NCBI GenBank assembly: GCA_022820485.1
Contig: JAJEFJ010000082.1
Coordinates: 62,001-126,000, forward strand
Reading direction: 5' to 3'
Source of the DNA: Candidatus Latescibacterota bacterium
Lineage (GTDB): Bacteria > Latescibacterota > UBA2968 > UBA8231
Length of the DNA: 64,000 nucleotides
This document shows positions 47,160 through 56,679 of this stretch, one piece after another. The translations under genes were made by a program, and so were the position numbers. Each line of letters begins with the position of its first letter. Position 1 is the stretch's first letter. Below the pieces are notes generated by a model. That model had not been told where the DNA came from. It did no database searches and saw only the letters and a program-made list of their open reading frames with translations.

Positions 47160-49529
47160 ATGATGAGGGGAAAATACAGGGTTTGCCATTTGCTCTTGGG
47201 CCTGTTCATCTGCGATTCGAGCCGAGCGGAGGAAGTCCGCTTCGACACTCCGGCGGCGTGGGAGACTTGGGATATTCCGGTGGATATCGTCCAGTTTGCC
47301 GACGATGGCTCGCTGAAGCTGAAGAAATTTCGCAAGCAGATCAATGCCGTCCTCGACGCCCACCTCTTCACTCACCCTTCTAAGAAGCGCGGCGAGGTCC
47401 AAGGCGGAATATGGCGCGTCGGCAGCAATGAGGCAGACGCGCCCAAGCTCATAGATGGCGACTCCACAACCTATTGGCAGCCCGATGTAGCAGACCAACT
47501 CGTCGATTGGTCGGTCGATATCGACTTGGGACGGCCAGTACTGGCGCGGGAGATCAAGCTGAGGTTCCCCGATGATGAGGGCGCTCGGCCCTTGCGGCAA
47601 TTTAGCGTCTTTATTACTCAGGGTGCTCGGATTCAGGCCCAAGACGACGTGTTCCGCTATCGCAAGATCTTCCAGACGACTAAGCCTAACGTCGAGACGA
47701 CCATTGCGATTCCGCTGCTGGGCAGTGCGCTGGATACCACGCGGGTGCTCGACGCGAACAGAGACGTCGATTTGAATGCCGAGCAGGACTTCCAAATGGT
47801 GCGGCTGATCCGCATCGTCGCCGATGAAAAGAGCCGTGATGCAGCCCTAGCCGAAATAGAGGTTCTTGCCGAGGGGGACAACGTCAGCTTGGGGACCTTG
47901 GAACGAGGTGGGCGCTTTGAACACGGCCTGCTGGCGCGTGAGCCGCAGAACATGTTCGACGGCAATATGGACACCTTCGGCAATATCCTCACTTCGGGGG
48001 GGAGTAAGGGCGGCTGGCGCGAGGGCGGGTTGTGGTGGCAGGTGGATTTGGGGGCGCTGTTCTGGATCGACGAGATGTTTATATATTTTAAAACTCGAGG
48101 TGAAGGAACGTCGAGTTTTTTGTTTGAAGGCCTGCACCATGGGCGCGGCTACAACATCCTGTTCTCAGACGGGCGGCTCACCACGGGCGGAGATCTGGAT
48201 CTGACCTTCCTGTTGCGCGAGGACATGGCCATTGACGCGGCGTTGGCATCCGCGCGGCAGGTTCGCCACCTCCGCTATCTTTTTCAACCGCGCAAGATGC
48301 GCTACATCTTCTGGCACGGCCACGAGGACCAAGGTTGGTTTTCGCATCCGATGGAGTTTATGATCTTTTCGCCGGGCTATCCGGCGCAGGTGGTGTTGCG
48401 CTCGGGCTTTATCGATCTCGGCCAACTCGCCGGTGACGGTGGGGCTAAGGCGATAGAGCGCCTGCGCTGGGAGGCGACCACGCCGGAGCAGACGCGGTTG
48501 CAGGTGCGCTCGCGGTCGGGCAACGTCCTGCAAGAGCTATACACGTTTTACGACAAAAAGGGCGAGGAAGTCACCGAGACGCGCTACGGGAGCCTGCCCA
48601 AAGTCATCCGCGGCCCCATTGACACCATGGTCGTCGTGGGAGCCGATTGGAGTGCGTGGAGCAACTTCTACCAGCTTTCCGGCGAGGCGTTTAAGTCGGA
48701 GACGCCGCGCCGTTTTATCCAATTGGAACTGATTCTTTCCACCGAGGATCCGGCCGTCGCCCCGGTGCTGCACGCGCTGGCGCTGGATTTTGAGGATGCA
48801 TTGGTCGCCCAAGCGGCTGGGCAAGTTATGCCGCGCCATGCCGTACCCAACGAGGCGACGCGGTTTACGTATGTGCTGCGGACGAGTGCGACTGAGGATG
48901 ACTCGGGCTTTGACCGGCTGCGTTTTTCCACGCCGAGCGCAGTACATGCCGCGGACGTGCGGCTGTGGATTGGCGGTGCGGTGCACGAGCCGAGAGCCGT
49001 GCGCGCGATGGGGGATTCGCTACTGTTCGTAGATTTGCCGGAGACGGTGCGGACGGATTCGGTCGCCGTGGAATTCACCACTAAGGTGTTGCGCAATGCT
49101 ACGGTCTTTGCCGCCGACTTAGGTCAAGAAGCGCGTCCCGATCTGTGGCAGTCGGTGGAAGCGGCCGAGCGACAGGCGAACTTGGTGTTTCTGCCGGACT
49201 TACCCGGCAGTGAGCAGCTAATCGGCGATTTGCAGGTTGTGCCGCCGGTGTTTTCGCCCAACGGCGATGGGATTAACGACCGCGTGCAGATTCGCTTTGC
49301 GCTGTTCAAGGCGGTGGATGCGTCTCCGAGCGTGCGCATTTTCGACTTGGCGGGTCGGGAGGTGGCGGCTCTTACTGCGTCTGGTGGGGATGTGTTGCAG
49401 TCGTTTAGTTGGGATGGATTGGATGCGTCGGGTGCTCGGGTTGCGCCTGGGGTTTACGTGTGCCGCATTGCTGCGGGAGCCGATGCTGGACAGGGTGAAG
49501 TAATACGCACCATAGCCGTAGCCTATTGA
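47160..49529 (+). CDS. Secreted discoidin-like/FlgD-like surface protein (-VAY tail), paralog of 44793..47144
   Basis: LIDGDSTTYWQPDVADQLVDWSVDIDLGRPVLAREIKLRFPD; PPVFSPNGDGINDRVQIRFALF...VIRTIAVAY. Confidence 0.84.
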   Translation: MMRGKYRVCHLLLGLFICDSSRAEEVRFDTPAAWETWDIPVDIVQFADDGSLKLKKFRKQINAVLDAHLFTHPSKKRGEVQGGIWRVGSNEADAPKLIDGDSTTYWQPDVADQLVDWSVDIDLGRPVLAREIKLRFPDDEGARPLRQFSVFITQGARIQAQDDVFRYRKIFQTTKPNVETTIAIPLLGSALDTTRVLDANRDVDLNAEQDFQMVRLIRIVADEKSRDAALAEIEVLAEGDNVSLGTLERGGRFEHGLLAREPQNMFDGNMDTFGNILTSGGSKGGWREGGLWWQVDLGALFWIDEMFIYFKTRGEGTSSFLFEGLHHGRGYNILFSDGRLTTGGDLDLTFLLREDMAIDAALASARQVRHLRYLFQPRKMRYIFWHGHEDQGWFSHPMEFMIFSPGYPAQVVLRSGFIDLGQLAGDGGAKAIERLRWEATTPEQTRLQVRSRSGNVLQELYTFYDKKGEEVTETRYGSLPKVIRGPIDTMVVVGADWSAWSNFYQLSGEAFKSETPRRFIQLELILSTEDPAVAPVLHALALDFEDALVAQAAGQVMPRHAVPNEATRFTYVLRTSATEDDSGFDRLRFSTPSAVHAADVRLWIGGAVHEPRAVRAMGDSLLFVDLPETVRTDSVAVEFTTKVLRNATVFAADLGQEARPDLWQSVEAAERQANLVFLPDLPGSEQLIGDLQVVPPVFSPNGDGINDRVQIRFALFKAVDASPSVRIFDLAGREVAALTASGGDVLQSFSWDGLDASGARVAPGVYVCRIAAGADAGQGEVIRTIAVAY

Positions 49530-49537
49530 GGAATGCC

Positions 49538-51412
49538 ATGACTGTCGCCCCAGCCGTGTACCGCGACCAAAAGTGGATCATCTCGCCCTTTGGCGACCTG
49601 TTCTTTTTTATTGGTACGCCACTTTTGTGCTTGGTGACCATGCTGCCATTGCGGGCCGTGTTCGACTCGCAGACCATCGCCTTCTACGCGCTGGCGCTAT
49701 TTGCCACCGGCCACCACCTGCCGGGCTTTATGCGCGCATACGGCGATCCAGAGCTATTCAGCACCTTCAAGGAGAAGTTCCTCGTCGCGCCTGTGGTCGT
49801 ACTCATCGTGACGGCGCTGGCGCAATTCAATACCCTGCACGGGCTTTTCCTGATGGTGCTAGTGTGGGAGATCTGGCACTTGTTTATGCAGCACTACGGC
49901 ATCATGCGGATCTACGATGCCAAAAACAAGATCTTCTCCAAGCTCAATTCCCGGCTCGACTGGCTGTTGACCTTGTGTGCCTTTGCAACGGTGGTCATCT
50001 ATAGCCCTGAATACTTCCACCGCATCCTCGACCACAACCAGCGGGTCGGCGTGCCCTTCCTGTCGGCCGAATTGACGTTCCTGCTCAAAAAAGGGCTGTT
50101 CTATGTTACGATGGCCGTGCTCGCGGCGTACTTGGCCAATATCGTCCGGCGGGCGGTCTCCGGTCAGAAGATAAGCCTGCCCAAGATCGCGGTGATGGCG
50201 ACGACGGTGTTTATCATCTACTACGGCTGGATACATATCAACGACCTCGTCATCGGCTACGCGGCCTTTGCCGTTTTCCACGATATCCAGTACTTCGCCA
50301 TCGTCTGGGTCTATAACAACAACCTCGTCAAAAGGCAGGAGCGGACTACCAAGCTCCTGCGCACCTTCTTCACTACGCGCACCTTGCCAATCTTGGTTGC
50401 GTACGTGCTGGTCTGCTTTGCTTACGGCAGCATCAACATGATGGAGGGCTTCCTCAAGTCCGAGCAGGCGATCAAAATGGTCGAGATTTTCGTCATCACC
50501 TCGACGCTTTTGCACTACTACTTCGACGGGTTCATCTGGAAAATTCGCGACCGCAAAAATCAAGCCAATCTGGGGATCAATGCCGAGGAGGGGGCCAACC
50601 GCATTGGCTTGCAGACATTGCCGAGCGGTTTGGTCTCGTACGTCCGCGAAACTGGCAGGCAGTTAGCCTATTTCGCGGTGCCGGTTGTGGCGCTCTCGCT
50701 CTTCCAGTTTTACTGGACGGCCGACGAGGCCGAGGCGCGGGAGAAGATGGTCGAATTGTTCCCGGACTTGGCTGGTGCCCACAACAACTTAGGCGTCTTT
50801 TATGCGCGGCAGGGCGACTGGGAAAGAGCTGCTGGAGAGTATGAGCGGGCGCTAGAGCTGGATGCGGGGGCCTATGAGGCGCACAAGAACCTCGGCCTAC
50901 TCTACGCTCGACAGGGCGATTGGAAAAAGGCGCATATTCACTACCAGCAGGCGATAGACCACAAGCCGCGCTACGTCGAAGCGCTCAACGCGCAGGGGTT
51001 GGTCTTTTTGCAGCGGGGCGAGTTCACCAAGGCGGAGGAACGCTTCCGCGAGGCCCTCGACGAGTTCGACTACGCCCCGGCGTACAACAACCTCGGAACG
51101 GCCTATTTGCAGATGGGAGACTTTCCGCAGGCGATCTCCGCCTACCAAAAAGCCGTCGCGCTCAACCGGGCCGACGCTTCGCACCACTTCAATCTGGGGT
51201 TGGCCTTGCAGAAGGCCGGAGAGAACGAGCGGGCGGTCGCCGCGTTTGCCGCGGCACTCTCTTTAGAGCCGCGCCACGTCAAAGCCTATTTGAGCATGGC
51301 GCTTTCTTACCAGCGGCTGGGCCACCTCGCCGAGGCGCGGCAGGCGTTGCAGCAGTTATTGACGGTGGACCCGAATCACGCCACGGCGGCGCGGCTATTG
51401 GCCCGGCTGTAA
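49538..51412 (+). CDS. Polytopic His-containing membrane domain fused to C-terminal TPR repeats
   Basis: TM segments with ATGHHLPGF, WEIWHLFMQHYGIMRIYDAK, FHDIQYFAIVW; C-terminal TPRs (AHNNLGVFYARQGDWERAAGEYERALELD...). Confidence 0.83.
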   Translation: MTVAPAVYRDQKWIISPFGDLFFFIGTPLLCLVTMLPLRAVFDSQTIAFYALALFATGHHLPGFMRAYGDPELFSTFKEKFLVAPVVVLIVTALAQFNTLHGLFLMVLVWEIWHLFMQHYGIMRIYDAKNKIFSKLNSRLDWLLTLCAFATVVIYSPEYFHRILDHNQRVGVPFLSAELTFLLKKGLFYVTMAVLAAYLANIVRRAVSGQKISLPKIAVMATTVFIIYYGWIHINDLVIGYAAFAVFHDIQYFAIVWVYNNNLVKRQERTTKLLRTFFTTRTLPILVAYVLVCFAYGSINMMEGFLKSEQAIKMVEIFVITSTLLHYYFDGFIWKIRDRKNQANLGINAEEGANRIGLQTLPSGLVSYVRETGRQLAYFAVPVVALSLFQFYWTADEAEAREKMVELFPDLAGAHNNLGVFYARQGDWERAAGEYERALELDAGAYEAHKNLGLLYARQGDWKKAHIHYQQAIDHKPRYVEALNAQGLVFLQRGEFTKAEERFREALDEFDYAPAYNNLGTAYLQMGDFPQAISAYQKAVALNRADASHHFNLGLALQKAGENERAVAAFAAALSLEPRHVKAYLSMALSYQRLGHLAEARQALQQLLTVDPNHATAARLLARL

Positions 51413-51425
51413 GCGGCTCTTCTGC

Positions 51426-53600
51426 CTAATGGCGATGCGCTTGGTGGCCTTCGGTAGCTAGCGCGAGGGGATGGACGGCCAAGCGCTCCAAGGTCGTGGC
51501 GTCTTCGCGAACCCGATACACTTCATCGACCGGCACGTTGGTAAAGGTTTGCACTGTGCCCGACGGCCAGTGCAAAGTCAGCGCGTCGAGTACCTCAGCT
51601 TTTCCCAGCCCGATCTCCTGTTGTAAGGTCGAAGCCCCAAAACTCGCGCCCGTCCCGGCGAGGACGTGGATCGTCCGCGTCTCCGTACGGGCTTGAATCC
51701 GCGTGCCGATCCCGGCTCGATTCGACTTGGTCCCCTCTAGTTTGAGGGTGATCCAATGGTTGCCGTGGCCGGGGTTTTCAAAGAGCACATTGGTGTACAC
51801 GTCTCCCGAATAGGCTCCGCCGACCACCGCGTAGATGTCCTGATCACCGTCGTTGTCTATATCGCCAAAGGCGACGCCGTGCCCTTTTTGCAGGTGCCCG
51901 AAGCCGCCGGAAGTAGTTACATCTTCGAAACGCTGTCCGGCGGCGTTGCGGAACATGCGGTTGGGTATTAGCGAACGGTAGTCGGGATCGCCGGTGCCAG
52001 CGTAGAAATCGAGCCAGCCGTCGTTGTCGAGGTCACCGAAGTTACAGCCCATTGTATAGAGGACCTTGTCGGTGTGGGTCTGGCGGGCCACGTCGGCGAA
52101 GGTGCCGTCGCCTTGGTTGCGGTAGAGGCGCGGTGGCTCGCCCTTGTGCGGCAGGCCCATGTAGTCGCCGGCGACGTCGCCGGCGTCGGCCTTGTAGCCG
52201 GAGACGAACAGGTCCAGCCAGCCGTCGTTGTCGTAGTCCCAAAACCACACCGGAAAGCTGAACGTCGGCTGGCTCACGCCAGCGCGGGCGGTTATGTCGG
52301 AAAAACGCCAGCGGCCATCGGCGTCTGGGCCATCGTTGTGGAAGAGCAGGTTGGGCTGGCCGAGGCGGGAGATGTAGAGGTCGGGTCGGCGGTCATTGTC
52401 AATGTCGCCCCAAGCCACCCCTTTGACGAAGCCCTCGACGTCCAAGCCGACTTCTGCCACCACGTCGATAAAGGTACCATCGCCTTGATTGCGGAATAGC
52501 TCACAGGGATGATGCTCTTCGGCAGAGGATTCGTTGCCCACGAACAGGTCGAGCCAACCGTCGTTGTCGAAGTCGGCCCAGGCCGCGGTCTGCGTGGGGT
52601 GCAACGTGAGCAGCCCAGCCGCCTCGGTTACATCGGCGAAGGTTCCGTCGCCTTGGTTGCGCAATAGCGAGTTGGGATGGAGGCCGTCGGCACCAAACCA
52701 GCCGCCGCGCAGGACCAGCACATCGGCGAAGCCGTCGTTGTCAAAGTCCGTCTGTACGGCGTTGAGGCCGCCGACTAGGCCGGTCAAACCAGCGGCAGCA
52801 GTGCGCTCGGCGAAAGTGCCGTCGCCTTGGTTGCGGAAGTAGCGCAGGGGATCGTCGAGGCCCCAAGAAGTGGCGATGATGTCGAGGAAGCCATCGTTGT
52901 CAAAATCTTCCATAATGCCGCCCCCGGCCAAGCCGAGGACATTCAACCCCAAGGCGGGAGCTCGGTCGGGGAAGTGGCCGATAGCGGCGTCAGCGGCGAA
53001 GACTTCCGGGGGAATGAGATGGGCGGCTGGCACTTGGTGTGGATACTCACCCACAGTCATATAGGCGATGTTGAGCAGCCAGCGCGAGGTCAGGTCGTAG
53101 GGCGTTTTTTCCAAGATTGTGCGGTAGTAAGCGATGGCTGCACGCGATCCATCTTGTAGCTTGTGGACTCCTTCGGCTGCGATGGGTAGTAGGCAGGAGG
53201 CGAGGTTGTGGTCGTCGATGCAGTTTTGCTGCTCGCCGAGCCGCAAGTAGGCGAGGGCGATCATCTCTTCAAGGCTCGGTCGGGTGCGGAAGCGGTGGGC
53301 GTCGGCTTGCTGGCGCACCTGCTCGAACAGGGCGGCTGCCTCGGCGGATGCGCCGGCACGCAACAATTCTTTGGCTAGTTCGACCTGTCGGCTGAGCTGT
53401 TGCACGGGGTCGTCTGGTGCGGGCTGGCGGCGCAGCCAGTCAACGCGGTGCTGGCTCAAATAGATGTTGTCCTCGGCGTTGGCACCAGCGGCGAGGGCGG
53501 CGAGTTGCTCGGCCATGCGCTGAGTGCCGGGAGCTTGGTAGGGATCGGCAGTGCAGCTTGCTAACGCGAAAATCAAGAAGGCAATGACACAGGGATTCAT
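51426..53600 (-). CDS. CRTAC1-family FG-GAP/VCBS and ASPIC/UnbV lipoprotein-like protein
   Basis: LIFALASCTADP lipobox; DFDNDGFLDIIATSWG, DFDNDGWLDLFVGNE, DIDNDGDQDIYAVVGG; C-terminal TLHWPSGTVQTFTNVPVDEVYRVRE. Confidence 0.92.
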   Translation of the reverse strand: MNPCVIAFLIFALASCTADPYQAPGTQRMAEQLAALAAGANAEDNIYLSQHRVDWLRRQPAPDDPVQQLSRQVELAKELLRAGASAEAAALFEQVRQQADAHRFRTRPSLEEMIALAYLRLGEQQNCIDDHNLASCLLPIAAEGVHKLQDGSRAAIAYYRTILEKTPYDLTSRWLLNIAYMTVGEYPHQVPAAHLIPPEVFAADAAIGHFPDRAPALGLNVLGLAGGGIMEDFDNDGFLDIIATSWGLDDPLRYFRNQGDGTFAERTAAAGLTGLVGGLNAVQTDFDNDGFADVLVLRGGWFGADGLHPNSLLRNQGDGTFADVTEAAGLLTLHPTQTAAWADFDNDGWLDLFVGNESSAEEHHPCELFRNQGDGTFIDVVAEVGLDVEGFVKGVAWGDIDNDRRPDLYISRLGQPNLLFHNDGPDADGRWRFSDITARAGVSQPTFSFPVWFWDYDNDGWLDLFVSGYKADAGDVAGDYMGLPHKGEPPRLYRNQGDGTFADVARQTHTDKVLYTMGCNFGDLDNDGWLDFYAGTGDPDYRSLIPNRMFRNAAGQRFEDVTTSGGFGHLQKGHGVAFGDIDNDGDQDIYAVVGGAYSGDVYTNVLFENPGHGNHWITLKLEGTKSNRAGIGTRIQARTETRTIHVLAGTGASFGASTLQQEIGLGKAEVLDALTLHWPSGTVQTFTNVPVDEVYRVREDATTLERLAVHPLALATEGHQAHRH

Positions 53601-53742
53601 AAGGGGCTATATCATAAGATAGGGGCGTTAATTACTCTGATGTTGCGCAGTTTTTGTCATGCGGTCCAGTCAGCCTACGCGGGAAGGACAATGGAAGGAC
53701 AGCAGGGAGCCGCAGATAATGATAGCTGCGTAACATCAGTTC

Positions 53743-56661
53743 CTATTTCAACAGGGTCAGTTGTTTGATGTCTAGGAAAGCTCCGGCTCGCAACCGATAG
53801 AAGTAAGTACCGCTGGCGACCATGAGCCCGGCATCGTCGCGCCCGGTCCACTCGGTGCGGTAGCGTCCAGCGGCGAGATGTCGTGCGACCAAGGTGCGGA
53901 TCTTTTGACCGAGCGCGTCGTAGATCTCCAATTTGACGGCGGACGAAGCCGCTAGTTGGAATTCGATGGTCGTGGCTGCATTGAAGGGGTTGGGATAGTT
54001 CTGGTCGAGGGCAAAGGCGGTCGGTGTGGTTGCTTTGGCTGCGACGGGTTCTAGGCTGGTGATCCATTCGGCGATGAGGTCGGCACCGCGCTCGTCGATG
54101 ATTGAGGAAGCCAGCGGCGGCATGCGAAAGGTGCCCATCGTCAACATCCGCAGGTAGAGCGTGGAAAGCTGCGGTTCTCCAGGAGAGAGGATGAGGGCCT
54201 CTGGCTCGCCTATATCGCCGAGTGTGGGGAAAGCCCCGACCGTATTGGTTTGGGCCAAGGGCGTGTCGTAGCGCAGGTCGATGATGGTGCGGCTGACGCT
54301 TTCGGGCCGGTGGCACGGGGCGCAGTTGACTTCGAGGTACGAGCGGGCGCGCTGGGCGAGCGGGACGCTGGAGTCGAAGGGGTTGGGCAGGTGGGGTAAG
54401 GAAGACAGGTCGGCTGGTAACTCCTCGGTGAAAAGGCCCTGTTGGGCGAGGGTGTGCAGCTGGTTTTGCTCCGCGTCCGAGTCGAGTTGGGCTGTGTGGA
54501 CGCCGAGGACGTAGCCCGCGCCCTTGGTGTGGCAGACTTCGCAGTCTTGGCGCGTGGGAAAGTAGTACTCCTGCAAGAAAAAGCCCACCGGATCTTGGGG
54601 GTCGTCAATCACGTATGCAACGGTCGTGCTGTCGGCGAGCAAGGTGGCGTCGGTGCCGGCTTCGTTCCACAGATAGCTATAACCGTCCCATCCCGGAGTA
54701 CCTACGCGCTTGATGAGGAAGCGCGTTTCGATGATGCGTCGGCTGGCCGGATCGCCGCGCACCAAGTCGAGGTAAAAGTTCTTGATTAGGAGGGTTTCGT
54801 CGGGAAAATCCCAAGGCCCGCTGCTGGCAAAGGCAATGCGCTTGCCGGGCGGCAGGCGAATGAACCGCGTCTTTGTGGCTCCATCCGACCAAAACGGCGC
54901 ATTGACTTCGTACGGCATCACGCCAGCCGCGGGCGTTTGCGTGCCGAGGTCGCTGAAAACCTGCGCGTCGGCCAAGCTCGCAGGTGGGAATTCCTCAGCA
55001 GGCGGCAGGACGATTTCCCACAGCCCGCGCTCGCCGCTCCATTCGATCACATAGAGGCGATTGCCGATGATTTCCGCGTCAATAGGGTTGGAAAACCCGC
55101 CGACGATGCGGGTGACGTGTGCTTCGTAGTTGTCGCCGACTTTTGCTAAGTCGAGATGTAGCAGGTCCTGACTGGGGTCGTTGAATGGGCCGTTGACGCT
55201 GTCGCCGTCGGGATCGCCCCGAGTCCAACTGAGCGTGAAGCCGTCGCCGCGGAATGGTTCGGCGAGGGCATGGTCCACGTCGAATACTAGTCCGAGCGGC
55301 GAGCGGTGCGCGGTGAAGGTGCCGAAGCGCACGCCTTCTTCGCTGGCGTCCTTGATTTGGCCGTCGACTGGATCGCGGTAGGCATCGGCGTCTGGCCCGA
55401 GGTTGATCACTGGCTCGGTGAAATCGCGCGGCGGCGGCGGGTACGTGGGATCGTTGTGGTAATAACCTTCGCGCACGGCCGTGGAGCGGGGAGAGAGGAG
55501 GAAGTCGGTGGCCGGGTCGTAGTCGGGAAATTGCTGCGGGGTGTCGTCGAGTCCCATGCGCCAGGGGAAGCCGTAGTGATGCCCTTGGCGCAGCCAATTG
55601 AGTTCCTCGGGCATGTCGCGGCCCGGTCCGTTTTCCGTGGTAAAGAGGTCGCCGTTGGGTGCGAAGGCGAAGTCGTAGGCATTGCGCAGGCCCTCGGCAA
55701 AGAGGAAGCCCTGGTCGAGGAGGACATAGCGGTCGTTGGACAGTACGAGGTCGCGGACATTGGTCGGGACGCGCAAAATTATGGCGGTCAGCGCGGTTTC
55801 GCGCAGGCCGGGGAAGTGCCCAGCGCCGTCTTGGATTTCGCCGTGATCGGTGCGCGAGCCGCTGTTGATAAAGAGCGAGCGATTGTCGGGGCTGACGATT
55901 AGCGCGTTGACCTCGTGGTTGTAGATGCAGTCGCACCGCTCGTAGGGTTCGGTTTCCGCGAGGGTAAACCAGGTGCGCTCGCCGCTGCTTGGATCGACTT
56001 CGCCCTTGGTGATGGTGGCGATGTTGTAGATGGACAAGTCGATGCGTTTGAGGACGTAAAAGGTGCCGTCGGCGTCGATAAACAGGGCACTGGGGCGGAT
56101 GAAACCGTGGTCGGCAGTCGTGTACGCCGTGCCCTCAGGCAAGAGGGTGATATCGCCGTTGGTCTTGAGGACGTAGCGGTTGGCGGTCGTAGGGTCGCGG
56201 CCAAAGATGGAGGCGGCGAGGATGTCGGAGATGGGAACGTCGGCGGGCAGGTTGTCCGGGTCGAGTTGTTCCCACTGCCGCTCGCCGGTGTCGGTGTCGA
56301 GTAAAGTGCCTCGGGCAAGGGCAAACTGGCCGCTGTTGCGGGGGCCGTGGCGATTGGATGCCAAGTAAAACGAGCCATCCGGTCCGATGGCAAAGCCCGT
56401 GAAGCCGGCGCTGATGCCGTGATCGCGGTGGGAGTATGTTGGGACGCGCCTAGCCGCTGTTAGGTATATGCGTTCGATCGCGCCGTCCTGCCGCAAGATA
56501 TAGAGCGCGTCGTCGCGTGGATCCTTGGCAATGCGGATGGTGCCTTGGGTGACGTTGAGGATGCGGCGGATTTCAATGTCGTCTCGGGTAGCTTGAGGGT
56601 CGGCGTACGCGGTGGAGCAAAAGGCTGCGAGCGCGACGAGCGAGAGGCAACGGACCAGCAT
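53743..56661 (-). CDS. Sorbosone/glucose dehydrogenase-like beta-propeller with cytochrome-c-like module and T9SS/FlgD-like C-terminal tail
   Basis: DLFTTENGPGRDMPEELNWLRQGHHYGFPWRMG; CEVCH and CAPCH haem motifs; NYPNPFNAATTIEFQL...LLK tail. Confidence 0.87.
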   Translation of the reverse strand: MLVRCLSLVALAAFCSTAYADPQATRDDIEIRRILNVTQGTIRIAKDPRDDALYILRQDGAIERIYLTAARRVPTYSHRDHGISAGFTGFAIGPDGSFYLASNRHGPRNSGQFALARGTLLDTDTGERQWEQLDPDNLPADVPISDILAASIFGRDPTTANRYVLKTNGDITLLPEGTAYTTADHGFIRPSALFIDADGTFYVLKRIDLSIYNIATITKGEVDPSSGERTWFTLAETEPYERCDCIYNHEVNALIVSPDNRSLFINSGSRTDHGEIQDGAGHFPGLRETALTAIILRVPTNVRDLVLSNDRYVLLDQGFLFAEGLRNAYDFAFAPNGDLFTTENGPGRDMPEELNWLRQGHHYGFPWRMGLDDTPQQFPDYDPATDFLLSPRSTAVREGYYHNDPTYPPPPRDFTEPVINLGPDADAYRDPVDGQIKDASEEGVRFGTFTAHRSPLGLVFDVDHALAEPFRGDGFTLSWTRGDPDGDSVNGPFNDPSQDLLHLDLAKVGDNYEAHVTRIVGGFSNPIDAEIIGNRLYVIEWSGERGLWEIVLPPAEEFPPASLADAQVFSDLGTQTPAAGVMPYEVNAPFWSDGATKTRFIRLPPGKRIAFASSGPWDFPDETLLIKNFYLDLVRGDPASRRIIETRFLIKRVGTPGWDGYSYLWNEAGTDATLLADSTTVAYVIDDPQDPVGFFLQEYYFPTRQDCEVCHTKGAGYVLGVHTAQLDSDAEQNQLHTLAQQGLFTEELPADLSSLPHLPNPFDSSVPLAQRARSYLEVNCAPCHRPESVSRTIIDLRYDTPLAQTNTVGAFPTLGDIGEPEALILSPGEPQLSTLYLRMLTMGTFRMPPLASSIIDERGADLIAEWITSLEPVAAKATTPTAFALDQNYPNPFNAATTIEFQLAASSAVKLEIYDALGQKIRTLVARHLAAGRYRTEWTGRDDAGLMVASGTYFYRLRAGAFLDIKQLTLLK

Positions 56662-56679
56662 GACGTTCCTTAACGTAGC

